From Astrothelium macrocarpum (Eukaryota > Ascomycota > Dothideomycetes > Trypetheliales > Trypetheliaceae): a stretch of DNA of 64,000 nucleotides. The stretch is from contig JAGEMR010000022.1 in NCBI GenBank assembly GCA_021030915.1, forward strand, positions 124,001-188,000. The letters run 5' to 3'. Position 1 is the first letter of the stretch, and every line of letters starts with the position of its first letter. This document shows, piece by piece, positions 46,452-58,076 of the stretch. The translations under genes and the position numbers were made by a program. Under the pieces are notes generated by a model, which was not told where the DNA came from, did no database searches, and saw only the letters and a program-made list of their open reading frames with translations.

Positions 46452-47567
46452 TCAATCCTCCCGACCCTGACCACTTCCATCCCCTCCCCCCTTTTCAGGC
46501 CACTCCGGATCCTCCAACCGCCTAAACATCGCAACAAACTTCGTCCCCCCCGTCCTCTCCACCTTCTTCCCCTCCTCCGTCTCCCGCCCCATAACATCCA
46601 CCCACTCATCCGCCTCCACCTCGCTCTCCCCAACCCTCTCAAAGCTCCGATGGCCCTCAAACCGCGCCACCATCCACTCATGCAGATCCTCCACATCCGT
46701 AATCGTATACACCTTCCCGCCAGGCCGCAGCACATACGCGTACTCGGCGTTGAGCGTCGCCGAGACGATGCGCGCCTTGTGCTTGCGCGCCTTGAAGTGC
46801 GGGTCTGGGAAGCACAGGAAGATGGCGCGCAGCTGCGCGCGGTGGAAGAAGTTGGGGAGGAACTTCATGGTGTTGGCGCGGAGGCAGGCGATGTTTTGGT
46901 ACGCGCCCGGGATCGATGGGGGAGATTGGGTGGGGGGTTGTTGGCGGAGGGCTTTGATTTTTTGTTGGACGAATTCGGTGACGGAGGTGCGGATTTCGAG
47001 ACCTTGGAGTTACTGTTGTTAGGATGGTGGAGAGGATTGATAGAACGAGAAAATCCAGGGGGTTTTTTTCTCATAGCTTTCAGAAGTGGAAGAAAGAGCA
47101 GGAATACCTAATATCAAAGTCTCTGGCATTTTGGGGGCCAAAGCGAAAAGCAGGCCTCCAAAGCCACATCCAATATCTGCAATTTCAACCTGTCTATCCA
47201 ACTGCGTGACTTGCTTTTGACTCTGCTCGTTTGTGCTTGTTGTGGCCTGGTCCTCGTTCTTCAGAACAAACTTGGGGTAATAAGGTGACCAATCCATTGC
47301 GTCCGGGCTCTGTGGACTTCGGCATAGCTGTTAGTTTGAGACATGGCAATGAATCTTTGCAAAGCTTCTAAAGAAACAGGAGAGAACAAGCTTATGATTA
47401 AGAGAACCGTACTATTGTAGCAAATGATCGGAAAAAGGATTTGCATGTGCTCTTTGCCTGTAATACTTTTTTCTTGGCATATCTGGAGGGAGGCCTTCCC
47501 CATCCAATTTATGTTTGGCTGCACGATACTCATCCCGCTTCTGACGTTTCTGACGCGGATTTGCCAT
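46452..47567 (-). CDS. TRM8: tRNA (guanine-N7)-methyltransferase catalytic subunit Trm8
   Basis: Three exons keep frame: 47567-47413, 47316-47108 and 47002-46452, for 304 residues. The N-terminal MANPRQKRQKRDEYRAAKH and RQRAHANPFSDH match the family. The SAM-binding loop reads EIADIGCGFGGLLFALA, the substrate region ACLRANTMKFLPNFF, and the diagnostic FLCFPDPHFKARKHKARI follows. The C-terminal region has VYTITDVEDLHEWM. It forms a complex with the WD-repeat protein Trm82 and makes m7G46 in tRNA variable loops. Splice joins: CAATA|gtacgg with ccgaag|TCC gives LLQYPQSPDAMDW; TTAG|gtattc with ctccaag|GTCTC gives LILGLEIRT. The second intron (105 bases) is long for this window. The C-terminus is Gly/Arg-rich and likely flexible. 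Confidence 0.94.
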
Positions 47568-48174
47568 TGTTTCTACTTCTTTTGATGACGGTATGTGTGT
47601 TCGCTTTGTTGTTTGACCGGTCATGCTTTACGGTTGAAGTTGAGTGAGTAAATTGAGGGTGGGCCTACGTAAAGAAAATGATGCTCCTTTCCGTAACACA
47701 TTCCGCTCTTGAACGACCGACGTCCACGGTAGAGCCTTCATACAGTCTCAATCATTTCTATACATGAATTCATACTGTTAACAATGGTTTGATTTTTCTA
47801 CACTCGAAATCTTTGGCTGCCTTCACCGAGTAATAATTGAAAATTTGAAAGCTTTGTTGTAATAGGCTTGATTTTCAAGTGACTACATAGAGGTTGAAGA
47901 ATGAAATGGTACCAGCTATCTGCCAATCTCACAACCACACGCTCCTGATGGTTGGATTCCTCCCATATTCTTCATCCCTGGGTACGTGCCTGCATATTGC
48001 TCCTGATGCTCTGTAGCTCTAGGAATAAGACTCAATGATGCTGTAATAAGCTGGTCTGACAATGATGAATAGTGGGTCTGCTTGTTAGGGGTCGATCGAG
48101 CTACTTCTGGTTGTCGAATGCATCGTCGTATGCTTCCCTTCAACACGCATTCGATTTTGATCAATGATCTCTGT
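47568..48174. other. Intergenic region
   Basis: No gene is firmly supported. A minus-strand frame at 47916-48182 ends in YAGTYPGMKNMGGIQPSGAC and could be a further exon or a chance frame. Confidence 0.35.
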
Positions 48175-48583
48175 CTAATCATCGTCTGTGCGCCTCAACG
48201 TATATTCGAGGAATCTCGTAACTGTCACACCGTCTCTCCATTTGTAACAGAAACTCAATAGACGATTGCCACCAGGACGACTATTAAGTCTGCGCCACTT
48301 CTTATTCGCTATCGGGTCTGGACTCAATATCGGTAACCTTTCACAGCAGCCATGTTGTGGATGGAAGTGGGTAATTTCGACCACGCTTCGATCTATCTTA
48401 AGGCTTCGATACGCGAGTTCTTTCAATTGCTATCCAATGTCAGCAACTTTTTCACGGTCCCTGCAGAAGATCACTCACTTCGATGATTTCGAAATCAGCG
48501 GGAATTAGAACTGCTCTGGGTTCATCTTCTTCCTTGTCTATGAGGGAGAATGAGAACAGACTGAGATCAGAAGTAGTGGCCAT
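48175..48583 (-). CDS. Small two-exon orphan protein, 119 residues
   Basis: Exon 48583-48479 (MATTSDLSLFSFSLIDKEED ... ADFEIIE) and exon 48429-48175 (QLKELAYRSLKIDRSVVEIT ... TLRRTDDD) join in frame across a 49-base intron with GTGAGT donor, a TGACAT-type branch and ATAG acceptor. Neither exon alone makes a convincing protein, but the joined product has a balanced composition and an alternating strand/helix pattern (AVLIPADFEIIEQLKELAYR; LLSFCYKWRDGVTVTRFLE) like a small compact domain. No family name, signal peptide or membrane segment. Function unknown. It lies between housekeeping genes. Confidence 0.5.
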
Positions 48584-49015
48584 TTTTGAACCGCTGGTCT
48601 GAAAGGGTTGATGCAAGTGATTTGGTATCTTTCGAGATAAGACGAAGTGCAAGAGGGTATTGTTTCCAGGAATGGTGACGCCTTGAAACTTGGTGAAGGA
48701 ATGAGTAAGAGTGTAGTGAATAGGTCCACCGTATAAGTTTTAGAGTCCACGTGATACTGTGGTGTATTTTTTGTCAGATGAAGGAGAAGAGTGTGTAAGG
48801 CAAACACGCAAGTGATAGTTGAGAAATTTAAAAAAGATCTTTGTACACTATTCACAAGTATTGCTGTGCAAAGGCAAGCAGCTGCACAAGACGCCAATTC
48901 CACCTCTGCCGTAAAGATGATCAAAGACTTCCTGTTCACAATATGTTCTTCGCTCAAAAAGAACCACCCCAGGATATGCGAAAAATACACGCCATTTCAT
49001 CAGTCATAACTCATC
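48584..49015. other. Intergenic region, nothing recognised
   Basis: A long minus-strand shadow frame overlaps this region (48538-48990) but looks non-coding: it is hydrophobic, Cys-rich and without family features. Confidence 0.35.
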
Positions 49016-50199
49016 TCATCTAAACTCCATGGCGCCTTGACACCCATGATCATTAACGTGTTTAAGTTCGAGCTGCTGGTATCTATCGGAATGTTAGCCG
49101 AGCGCTCAACATACTTAGAAGGGTGATCCCTACCTCTCACTCTTGGCGTGAAAATAGATACCGCTAATCGTCCCCGTGACTTGGTTGAAGCAGATGTAAT
49201 AAAATCCTTCAAAGCTCGCTCCCGAGATTGTGCGCACCCGATGATCCGGCACGAGAAAATACTCCTTCCACCTCATAAACAAGTGTTCGCGTTGCGCGTA
49301 GTTTTTGTAGCTAAAATCGGGCCGTTTCGCCTGCTTCGCTAAAGGACGCCACGCGGCAAAACGACCCCAATGCTGCATATCGACCTTTTCGCTTGAGCCC
49401 CATTCCGGGTGCTTGGTCTGAAAAGTGTATTTGGTGCCAATGATTTCGCCTTCGAAATAGGTGGTCAGGGTAGGATGGTCGTCGGTGAGGCCTAGTGCAT
49501 GTATATTTAGACTTTAAGCCATGACATGTCCGTACATATGCTTGATGACGCACCTTGAATGCGGAGGTAGCCGCAAAGGAACGATTCTGCCATATCGACA
49601 TGTTTGATTTCCACCTGCACGTCATACACCTGTCGATCAGATTGTTGTGATCCACGAAATTTGCTGCCCGGTCGCAAGTATGAAGAGGTGGAATTCGGAA
49701 GGAACTGTACAATGTTAGTACATTCACGAGAAGAGTCAACGGGAAAGATGGAGATGCGTACACGATGTTGCCCTACCCACGGTGATTCAAGAGAGGCGTA
49801 AGGTATCGATGTTGACGACGATGTCAGTGCTTGTGGTGCAGCAGATGATTGAAGTTGTTCATGATCTTTGGATTCCATCGCGGAGGACATCGGACTCGGA
49901 GTATCTCTTAAAGGGCCATCCTCGTCTATATCCATACGCTTTGCAAGCGATTTTGTAGCATCATTAATTTCCACTGACACCGAGTCCGACGATTCACTTG
50001 CAGGAGTTGGCTGTTGCGCCGGAGGTGAACGCGCACTATCGATTGAGGCTCCATTATGTGTATTCCCATTTGGATCTTCAGGTGAGTGATGATTGTCTCT
50101 ATCTTCCTCAGGAGGACATGTCGTGTGCTGAGCGCGGAGATTTAAAATATCCGCCGGAGGTGAAAGTAGCGACGGTGTCTCATCGCTAGGAGTCGGCAT
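49016..50199 (-). CDS. GID4: GID/CTLH ubiquitin-ligase substrate receptor Gid4 (Vid24)
   Basis: Four exons keep frame: 50199-49762, 49704-49554, 49491-49134 and 49082-49016, giving 337 residues. The first 145 residues are Ser/Pro/Asp-rich and disordered. The beta-barrel receptor domain follows: SSYLRPGSKFRGSQQSDRQ, then VDMAESFLCGYLRIQGLTDD, TYFEGEIIG, DMQHWGRFAAWRPL, then FMRWKEYFLVPDHRVRTISG and SFEGFYYICFNQ, with the C-terminal HVNDHGCQGAMEFR. In yeast Gid4 binds proteins with N-terminal proline, such as gluconeogenic enzymes, and brings them to the GID E3 ligase when glucose returns. The first intron (49705-49761) is 57 bases, has no stop and has a perfect TACTAAC branch site, so retention would add 19 residues without a frameshift. 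Transcribed toward the small orphan gene. Confidence 0.95.
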
Positions 50200-50782
50200 A
50201 GTAGAGAAATTAAACGCCAGAGAAAAGCAAAGAAGGAGGCATAGAATAAGCAATGATTATGTGAAAAAGGGTGTCGTGTAGATTAATGGAAGAAGAGTGA
50301 TTGGGCTGGCAATTGGGGGACCGGGAATAGGTTAGACGGTTTGCATTGATGATGGTTTTCGTCTGGATCAACGGGGCACCGCTTGATGGCGCCACGACCC
50401 AGAAGTACACCCTCTCCTTGCCGCCGCTACAACGCGGGGAACCTGAGCATTCAACTGTGGCTTATCACGCCAACGTGCTCATGCAGCTCGTCACGTAACC
50501 CACAAACGCTGCTGTGGTGCCTGCTTACTACTGGCTTTGATAACGAGGTGGGTGCTGAGAGTACTTTGATTGAGTTCTGCCGATTTAGCCTCCAACGTCT
50601 CATGAATGTGACCATTTGTGTGATACGGCGCACATTATCGTGAACCTTCCCCACCGCCAAGTTTGGCCATGTCTGTCTACCTACAGTTCATAAATTAATC
50701 GATATTGTTCGTGCGCTGAAAATTCCCTCAAACGCCCAAGCACCATTTATGCAAGCATGTTGAGACCGCATATGCAGAAACA
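50200..50782. other. Upstream region of GID4 and 3' flank of mago
   Basis: About 580 bases with no supported coding feature; short frames on both strands only. Confidence 0.4.
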
Positions 50783-51576
50783 CTAAATCGGTTTGATCTG
50801 CATCGGGCACATTGTTTAGCATGCCATCCCAGCGTAATTTGGTGTGGAATCTAACGTACCTTGAAATGTAATGAGATCAATGAAAAGACTAGAGCCTTCA
50901 AGTCTTGGACTAGGTAGTAAAACACTCGGAGTCCTTCTGGATCTTCAGACTCGGTCACATCATGGAGCGACCCAATCTTGGCTGTCTGGGTTCTTGTTAG
51001 CAGCATTCACATTATGAAGCGGGTGAAGTAGAAAGTATCACCTCGAACGAGATGTGCTCGTTGCCCATGCGGATCTCAAGCTCCTGCCGGCCATCTTTGT
51101 TCTTCTGCGGCCATTTCGTGTCGTCTTCTCTAGGTGCTGTTAGCAGTAGATTTCTTGTGCTGGCCGAGGTATAGCATACTTCATAATCTCGCTTTCCACA
51201 ATCATCCTCTTGATTTCTGAGATCATGAGCGAACTCACACACACTGAGATAGTCTTAGCAATTCATCTATTACTATGTCAAAATAAACTGCTTACTTTCT
51301 TTTCGAATGAGCGAATCGTTGCGATAGTTGGAGTTGTTTGCGTATCTTGCAGAAGCGCTCCGGCCGTCTCCCATGACGCGAAAGTCAAACTCTGATAAAC
51401 AGTGTAAGATGAAAAGTAAAATTTGTTGGAACGCAATGTGACGGACCTAAGAATTCATGACCGAATCTGCCTGAATGACCAGAGCTATAGCAATGTTAGT
51501 AAGGCTTCGTGGAAACGGCGATATTAGGCTTGATGCACTAGTATCTAACATAGAATGACTCTCCAACGGAGGCCAT
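50783..51576 (-). CDS. mago: Exon-junction complex core protein Mago nashi
   Basis: Seven small exons keep frame perfectly: 51576-51539, 51484-51447, 51391-51296, 51243-51180, 51129-51042, 50985-50860 and 50797-50783, giving 154 residues. The product reads MASVGESFYVRYYSGHSGRF, then HEFLEFDFRVMGDGR, YANNSNYRND, then SEIMKEDDTKWP, GRQELEIRMGNEHISFE and DPEGLRVFYYLVQDLKAL, ending LHFKIKPI. This is the highly conserved Mago fold. With Y14 it forms the heterodimer that locks eIF4A3 on spliced mRNA in the nucleus. The last exon is only 15 bases (ATC AAA CCG ATT TAG) and encodes the invariant IKPI tail. Every exon is below 130 bases, so simple frame scanning misses the gene. Divergent from SEC26. 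The identity is certain. Confidence 0.95.
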
Positions 51577-52023
51577 CGCGATCTGGAGTTGCTCCTTGGA
51601 GAATATTGGTTCGCGAGATGTTCAAGCCGTAGAAAGGTAGTTGCAACAAGATTTCGTATATGAGCACAAAAGTTCGTCTTGGCAAAGAGGATGAGGGCGC
51701 TTTGACCAACTCCTAATTTCTTACAGAGAACACTTGGAGTGTACATGCAATACCTCGCACTGCACACCATTGGCAAGCCTTCACTGGCAATTCATACCCG
51801 ACAACTTTGAAATCCTCCAGAACGCCATGTCACAACCGTGTGAACATCGCTGAGTAAGAGTTCCTTCACTCTCATCGCGGTCAAACTATTCGGTATTACC
51901 TTCCAGCTCCCTGTCCCTCGGTTCCGCCCACAATCCATTTCCTCAATAAAGAAGCGCAGAAAACATCGCACTTGTTACATATAGTAGTGGCTTGGTTGTC
52001 CGGAGTCCTCAAATTGGTCCAGG
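51577..52023. promoter_or_regulatory. Bidirectional promoter region mago / SEC26
   Basis: 447 bases between divergent start codons of two housekeeping genes. No individual element assigned. Confidence 0.5.
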
Positions 52024-55000
52024 ATGGCGACCTTCCTCGATCATAGTTATAGCTTGGTACACATCGACAATGCCTCGGATCAGCCTACACTTCAAGAACT
52101 CAAGACGCAGCTCGAGAAGGGAAACGATGATACCAAAGTGGAAACAATGAAACGGATCTTGACAGTCATGCTGAATGGGGATCCAATGCCGCAGCTACTC
52201 ATGCACATCATTCGTTTCGTAATGCCGTCGAAGAGCAAGGCGTTGAAAAAGCTTCTCTATCTTTACTATGAGATATGTCCGAAGCATGATGGCAGTGGCA
52301 AGTTGAAACAAGAAATGATCTTGGTTTGGTGTGTTATAATAAATAGGAAATGATTGGTCAAATTGCTAAACGTTGTGTAGTAACGGTATTCGATTTGATC
52401 TCCAACACCCAAACGAATATATCCGTGGAATGACCCTTCGCTTTCTCTGCAAGCTTCGAGAACATGAGCTGATCGAACCTCTACTTGCTCCTGCACGCTC
52501 TTGCCTCGAACATCGACATGCATACGTCCGGAAAAATGCCGTGTTTGCTGTTGCCTCCATCTACACCCATTTCGAATCCGTAATACCTGATGCACCCGAA
52601 CTTCTCTACGCTTTTCTCGAGACTGAAAGTGACCATACCTGCAAGCGAAACGCATTCGCTGCTTTACAGCAGATTAGTCATGATAAAGCGCTGGAATATC
52701 TCAGCAGTGTGTTTGACGGTATTCCCAATGCTGACGAACTACTCCAGCTGGCAGAGATGGAGTTCATTCGAAAAGATGCCGTCACAAATGCTCAGAACAA
52801 GGTCAGAACACCTGTTGCGCATGAAACGTAGGAATCTATTGCTCACTCACACACCAGGCACGCTACCTCCGATTGATTTTTGACCTCCTAGAAGCAAATA
52901 CCTCGACAGTCGTCTATGAAGCCGCCTCTTCTTTAACAGCATTGACAAACAATCCCGTAGCTGTCAAAGCTGCTGCTTCGAAGTTCATCGAGCTGAGCAT
53001 CAAGGAACCTGACAACAATGTGAAACTCATCGTATTGGAAAAGGTCAACCAGTTACGCGAAAAGAATGAAGGTATTCTCGATGATCTTGTAATGGATATT
53101 TTACGCGCGCTATCAAGCCCTGATCTTGATGTGCGAAGAAAAGCGCTTACCTTGGCTTTGGACATGGTTTCAAGTAAGAACGTCGAGGAGGTTGTCTTGC
53201 TTCTGAAGAAGGAGCTATCAAAGACTGTAGATGAGCAATATGAGAAGGTCTGTTCTCATAGCCAGCTAAAGACTGAACGTGCTAACATTTGTTCAGAATA
53301 ACGAGTACAGGTCATTGCTCATTCACTCAATACATCAATGTGCAATCAAATTCTCGGAGGTTGCAGCCAGTGTGGTTGAGCTTCTTATGGATTTCATCGC
53401 AGACTTTAACAACGCTTCCGCCGTCGATGTCATTTCATTCGTGAAGGAGGTTGTCGAGCGATTCCCTAAACTTAGACCTTCCATTGTAGAACGACTTGTA
53501 TCAACTCTTAGCGAAGTCCGAGCTGGAAAGGTTTATCGAGGCGCGCTTTGGATTGTGGGCGAATATTCACTGGAAGCCAATGATATTAGAGAAGCATGGA
53601 AGAAGATTCGGGCCAGCCTGGGGGAAATTCCTATTCTAGCGTCAGAGCAGCGGTTACTCGAAGAACAACCTGATGGTCAACTGTCCGAAGGAAATAAGGA
53701 GCAAGTCAATGGCCATGCAAAATCATCTGCTCCTTCTGGTTCACGTAAGGTTCTGGCGGATGGCACGTACGCGACCGAAAGTGCATTGACGAGTCAATCT
53801 GCTGCAAAAGCGAAACTGGAAGCTGTAAAAGCTCAGCAAAAGCCTCCATTACGGCAACTGATTTTGGACGGTGACTACTATCTGGCATCAGTACTATCGG
53901 CGACACTGACGAAGCTTGTGATGCGACATTCCGAAATATCTCAGGATACCGCTCGTACAAACGCACTTCGAGCAGAAGCTATGCTTATCATGATCTCCAT
54001 TGTTCGCGTTGGTCAATCGCAATTTGTCAAAGCTCCCATTGACGAAGATTCGATCGACCGTATCATGGCATGTGTCCGATCTCTTGCTGAATTCGCTCAA
54101 AAGAAAGACCTGGAAACTGTCTTTCTCGACGATACACGGAAAGCATTTAGAGCAATGGTGCAGACGGAAGAGAAGAAGAGGGCTGCCAAAGAGGCTGTGG
54201 AAAAGGCCAAGTCCGCTATCCAGGTTGACGATGTTGTCAATATTCGACAACTTGCCAAGAAGAATATGGTGGATGGGACCGATGAGATCGAGCTCGATCT
54301 AGAAAAGGCAACTGGAGGCGACACAGCTACCGAGGATCTGTCCTCAAAACTCGCAAGAGTAGTGCAGCTCACCGGTTTCTCTGATCCAGTGTACGCCGAA
54401 GCCTATGTCAAAGTTCATCAGTTTGATATCGTCCTTGACGTCCTTCTGGTCAACCAAACACTGGAAACCCTGCAGAATCTTTCTGTCGAGTTTGCGACAT
54501 TAGGTGATCTCAAGGTTGTCGAACGACCGACCACTCAAAATCTGGGCCCTCACGATTTCCAGAACGTCCAATCTACCATCAAGGTCTCCTCCACCGATCT
54601 TGGGGTTATCTTTGGTAATGTGGTATATGACGGTCCTAGCTCCACCGAGACAAATGTTGTCATTCTTAATGACGTACATGTGGACATTATGGACTATATT
54701 CAGCCAGCATATTGCACAGAAACTCAGTTCCGGACTATGTGGACTGAATTTGAATGGGAGAACAAAGTCAACATCAACTCAAAAGCCAAGACGTTACGGG
54801 AGTTCTTGAAGCAGCTAATGGCCTGTACAAATATGAGTTGTTTGACACCAGAAGCAAGCATGAAGGGTGACTGTCAATTCTTAAGCGCCAATCTATACGC
54901 GAGGAGTGTGTTTGGTAAGCAATTCCAATGATCGGAAGTAGCGGAGCAAGACTAACCCATCTATAGGCGAGGATGCTCTAGCGAATTTGAGCATAGAAAA

Positions 55001-55118
55001 GGAAGGAGAGAATGGCCCCGTCACTGGCTTTGTCAGAATACGAAGTCGGTCACAAGGTTTAGCATTAAGTCTGGGATCTTTGAAAGGACTAAATAAGGTT
55101 GGGGGATCGACATCTTGA
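52024..55118 (+). CDS. SEC26: Coatomer subunit beta (beta-COP, Sec26)
   Basis: Five exons keep frame: 52024-52328, 52381-52801, 52858-53247, 53297-54914 and 54967-55118, giving 961 residues, the usual length. The N-terminal two thirds are an adaptin-like HEAT solenoid (NEYIRGMTLRFLCKLREHEL; HAYVRKNAVFAVASIY; DLDVRRKALTLALDMVSS). A charged linker (EEKKRAAKEAVEKAKS) leads to the C-terminal appendage with FSDPVYAEAYVKVHQFDIVL and FRTMWTEFEWENKVNI. Beta-COP is part of the COPI coat that buds vesicles from Golgi membranes for retrograde transport to the ER. Introns are 49-56 bases with CTAAC-type branches. The last exon is short (152 bases) and ends in a Ser/Gly-rich tail. Identity is certain. Confidence 0.96.
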
Positions 55119-56928
55119 GAAAAAAATAAAAAAGGCACTATTTAGTGCATCGACTTATTGCTAGTAGAAAGATGGAGAGGCGAAGCGTAGCTTAGGCCAA
55201 GCAGTGCGCAGGAAACACGATTGCTATGATCGTAGATGATGGACCAATTTACCCAGTGAGTGCAATGACAGATCTATCGAGGATAGCTCTATTGACGATG
55301 TCTGTGTCCGAACTGGGGAGTGTAGTGTAGTTCTATTGCAGACTCGATATTTGGCAAGAACGAAATTGCGAGGAGGCAATTCATGTTGTTAGTGATAGCA
55401 TTAACGATGGTCAGGCATTAGACATCTTGGTTCGACCTGGATGAAATGAAATGATCTTCCAATTTTAATTTCCAATCGGCAAGAAAGACGTACCTTCAAC
55501 AAGAAGATTCGAATACTCTTCAAAATCTTTACTGATCTACAAGCTTTCCTATTGTGTGCGACCCATTAATTCTACCTCCATAAATGGTGAAACAATCAAA
55601 TGAGTTCTGACATGCCAAGGCCAAAAGTACCCGTGCTCTCCTGAGCTGACGAGTGATTGGTTAGATTAGCCCTATTGACTGCCGCCTTGTGCGGGGACAG
55701 CACCTCGTCGACCTCGAAAGTCTTACAACTCAGCTGAACATCCCTCAGGTGGTGTGCAAACCCTTCCGCTCTACAGTGTTTTCCCGCCCAATTAGCGAGC
55801 TCGTTCCGTTCAATCACCGACGTATCGGCGTTCCTCTGGTCGTAGGACAATTCAAGGCGAAATCCTTGAGAAACCGAATTAAGTCAAGAAATCCTCGCTC
55901 CAATCTACAGCCAGTTTTTATCATCAAGGTGCCGTCAGTGGACGCGATAGGATTAACCGTAACTCAGAAAGCTTCACATTGCTGTGATAGCTGACATCAT
56001 GCACCAGCCTTGTGCGCTCCAGGTCTACGGAATGCTTTGCGGCGCCGCTGAAACTTCCAGGCATACGATCTGTTAAACCCCTTGTGATATTGCTGCAAAA
56101 AGATATTTGTATTTGGTTAGCTGATTGTCTCTCTCCAAAAAAAGAAAGAAAAGAAAAGAAAAGCAGTTTCGGGGCCCAGCGCGTAAGGCTAGTGCACTAC
56201 GTACTAGGCTCAGCGTGAAATTATCGACTTGGGAGCCCTATTCCAGCTAAATATCAATGGAATGCGGCCACTATTTTACAAGGACAGCAAGGCCTTTTTC
56301 AAGATTCAGCGACCATGGAGATTTAGCTCAATGTAGCATCGTTGCAACGTTGCTAATCACACAGCCCTCACGTATACGAATTGAGCAAATCTCGATCAGC
56401 TCGCTTTGAAGACGTAAGGGACGACGTAAGCCGGAGTAAAGCTGGATTCGCGCTGGATTTTTCCTGAGCACTCAGTATCCACAGGCCAACACGTTTGTGC
56501 TTTTTGCGTACCATGTTGTATATTATTAACAACATATTATAAATACAGGTTTAGTTGTTACTAAATAATGAGCCATGTCGCTACCCCCAAACCAAAAATT
56601 GCCTTGCAGATCCTTACATATACGGTGGAATCCTCTAATAGATTTACCTCAGAACTTCTCAAATTACGGGTATCCAAAAAGCTCATCACATAGGGGCGAA
56701 CCAGACGGTAAATGCAAAGGACTTTTCCGTTGTAAAGCAGCTGGGGAATCATACGCAAATGGTAGTCTCAGGCTCAGGTCGCAACGGAAGTCAGGAATCA
56801 AAAAGACAAGGCTGAGCTGACGCTTGCAAGGTTTAGTCCTACGTTGTTGACTTTCTCTGGTGGTCTTCCCTCTTATCTTCCCTTGGAAGACTGTCTCTTA
56901 TCTTCAAATAAAACAATTTGTGCCCAGT
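55119..56928. other. Gene-poor interval
   Basis: About 1.8 kb without a supported gene. A purine-rich AAAGAAAAG repeat lies near 56138-56162. Small frames at 55596-55994 and 56561-56820 have no family features. Confidence 0.4.
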
Positions 56929-58076
56929 ATGACATCATCTACATCAGCTCGGTCTTTACTAGGACCTTTGACCACAACATTTTACAGACCTTCTAGTTGT
57001 ACTGACTTATTTGGCTTCGACGGGGTGGGGAATGAAGGCTGGGTGGAAATCGGTATCTCTGCAACTCAAGCGCAGCGCTGTACCACGTCTACCATCCTGG
57101 ACGACACCGATTGCTGGCCGCCTGCGACCGCAACGTCGCCTTCACCGACTGGAAATCCTCTTACATATATACCACTCAATGGTTGGGGCTTTTATTCGCC
57201 AGGCTTGGTCTGCCCAAATGGACATACGACTGCATGTACACAAGTCATGCTGGATGATGGATCAGACTCCACGATCACTCAAGGCGAGAGTTTTGCTTTT
57301 CAATTCCCGCCTCTCATAGGTGAGACCGCTGTCGGATGCTGTCCCGTGTAAGCGTCGCCCCGCTTGAACTGCAGTCTTTTATTTCCAAGATGAGACTAAC
57401 ATTGTCGAAAAGCGGATATGGGTGTTGGGGCGACACGGGTGTTCAGCCATATCAGACTTGTCTTTCTACTGTCCTTGCGGGGGAAATGACTACCGTCGAA
57501 TGCGAGAGCTCACTGCCCAGTCCTCTGACTACCTTGACAGTGCCACAAACCTATTCGAGTACTCAAACTTTTTGGGCCACTACAATATACAATACTGAAG
57601 GTTCCACTGTGAGCACATATTCCGGCACTACATATACATCTGAATCAGTACTTTCCTACTTCTCGGTTTTTGCGCCGATGATACAGATGAATTGGAGAGC
57701 TGAAGACAGACCAACAACGACAGCAACCACAACCAAGCAAACAACGGCTTCTTCCGCATCCACTAGTATCTCAGCACCTTCTGATCCTAAGTCTAGTCTC
57801 TCAGCCGGCTCGAGAGCGGCAATTGGAGTCGTGGTTCCGCTTTTAGCTCTCGCCATCACAGCAACCACTGCATTTATTGTGTTCCGCCGCCGAAAACAAA
57901 GGCGAAACAACTCACCAGATGACTACAGAAAAGAACCGGATACAAGAAAAGGACAAAATAATCATGGTTTGAAACGTATGGGGCTGCCGACGTCTGAGGT
58001 AGTCAATGAACTAAGTGCGGAAGGCGTCAACGAAATTGGCTCTGCTGAGCGGCACGAGCTTTCCGTTCATTCGTAA
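56929..58076 (+). CDS. Single-pass membrane protein with Cys-rich outer domain
   Basis: Exons 56929-57347 and 57413-58076 join across a 65-base intron (GT|gtaagc ... gaaaag|C) to give 360 residues. The first 230 residues form a Cys-rich region (PSSCTDLFGF; TTSTILDDTDCWPP; NGWGFYSPGLVCPNGHTTAC; AVGCCPVGYGCWGD), then a Thr/Ser stalk (TTTATTTKQTTASSASTS), one hydrophobic helix AAIGVVVPLLALAITATTAF, a basic stop-transfer RRRKQRR and a short charged cytosolic tail. This layout is common among fungal surface glycoproteins that sense the wall or environment, but no named family is assigned. There is no classical signal peptide at the chosen start; an in-frame upstream Met at 56860 gives a more hydrophobic N-terminus (MVFPLIFPW) and may be used instead. 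Confidence 0.65.

Noticed and set aside
47916..48182. Minus-strand frame ending GGIQPSGACGCEIGR
   Set aside because: The end looks protein-like, but no in-frame splice to the neighbouring small gene was found and the first half is unconvincing.
51012..51242. 76-codon minus-strand frame (and 51447-51776, 109 codons) taken as separate genes
   Set aside because: Each contains a single exon of mago plus read-through intron sequence; the spliced seven-exon model replaces them.
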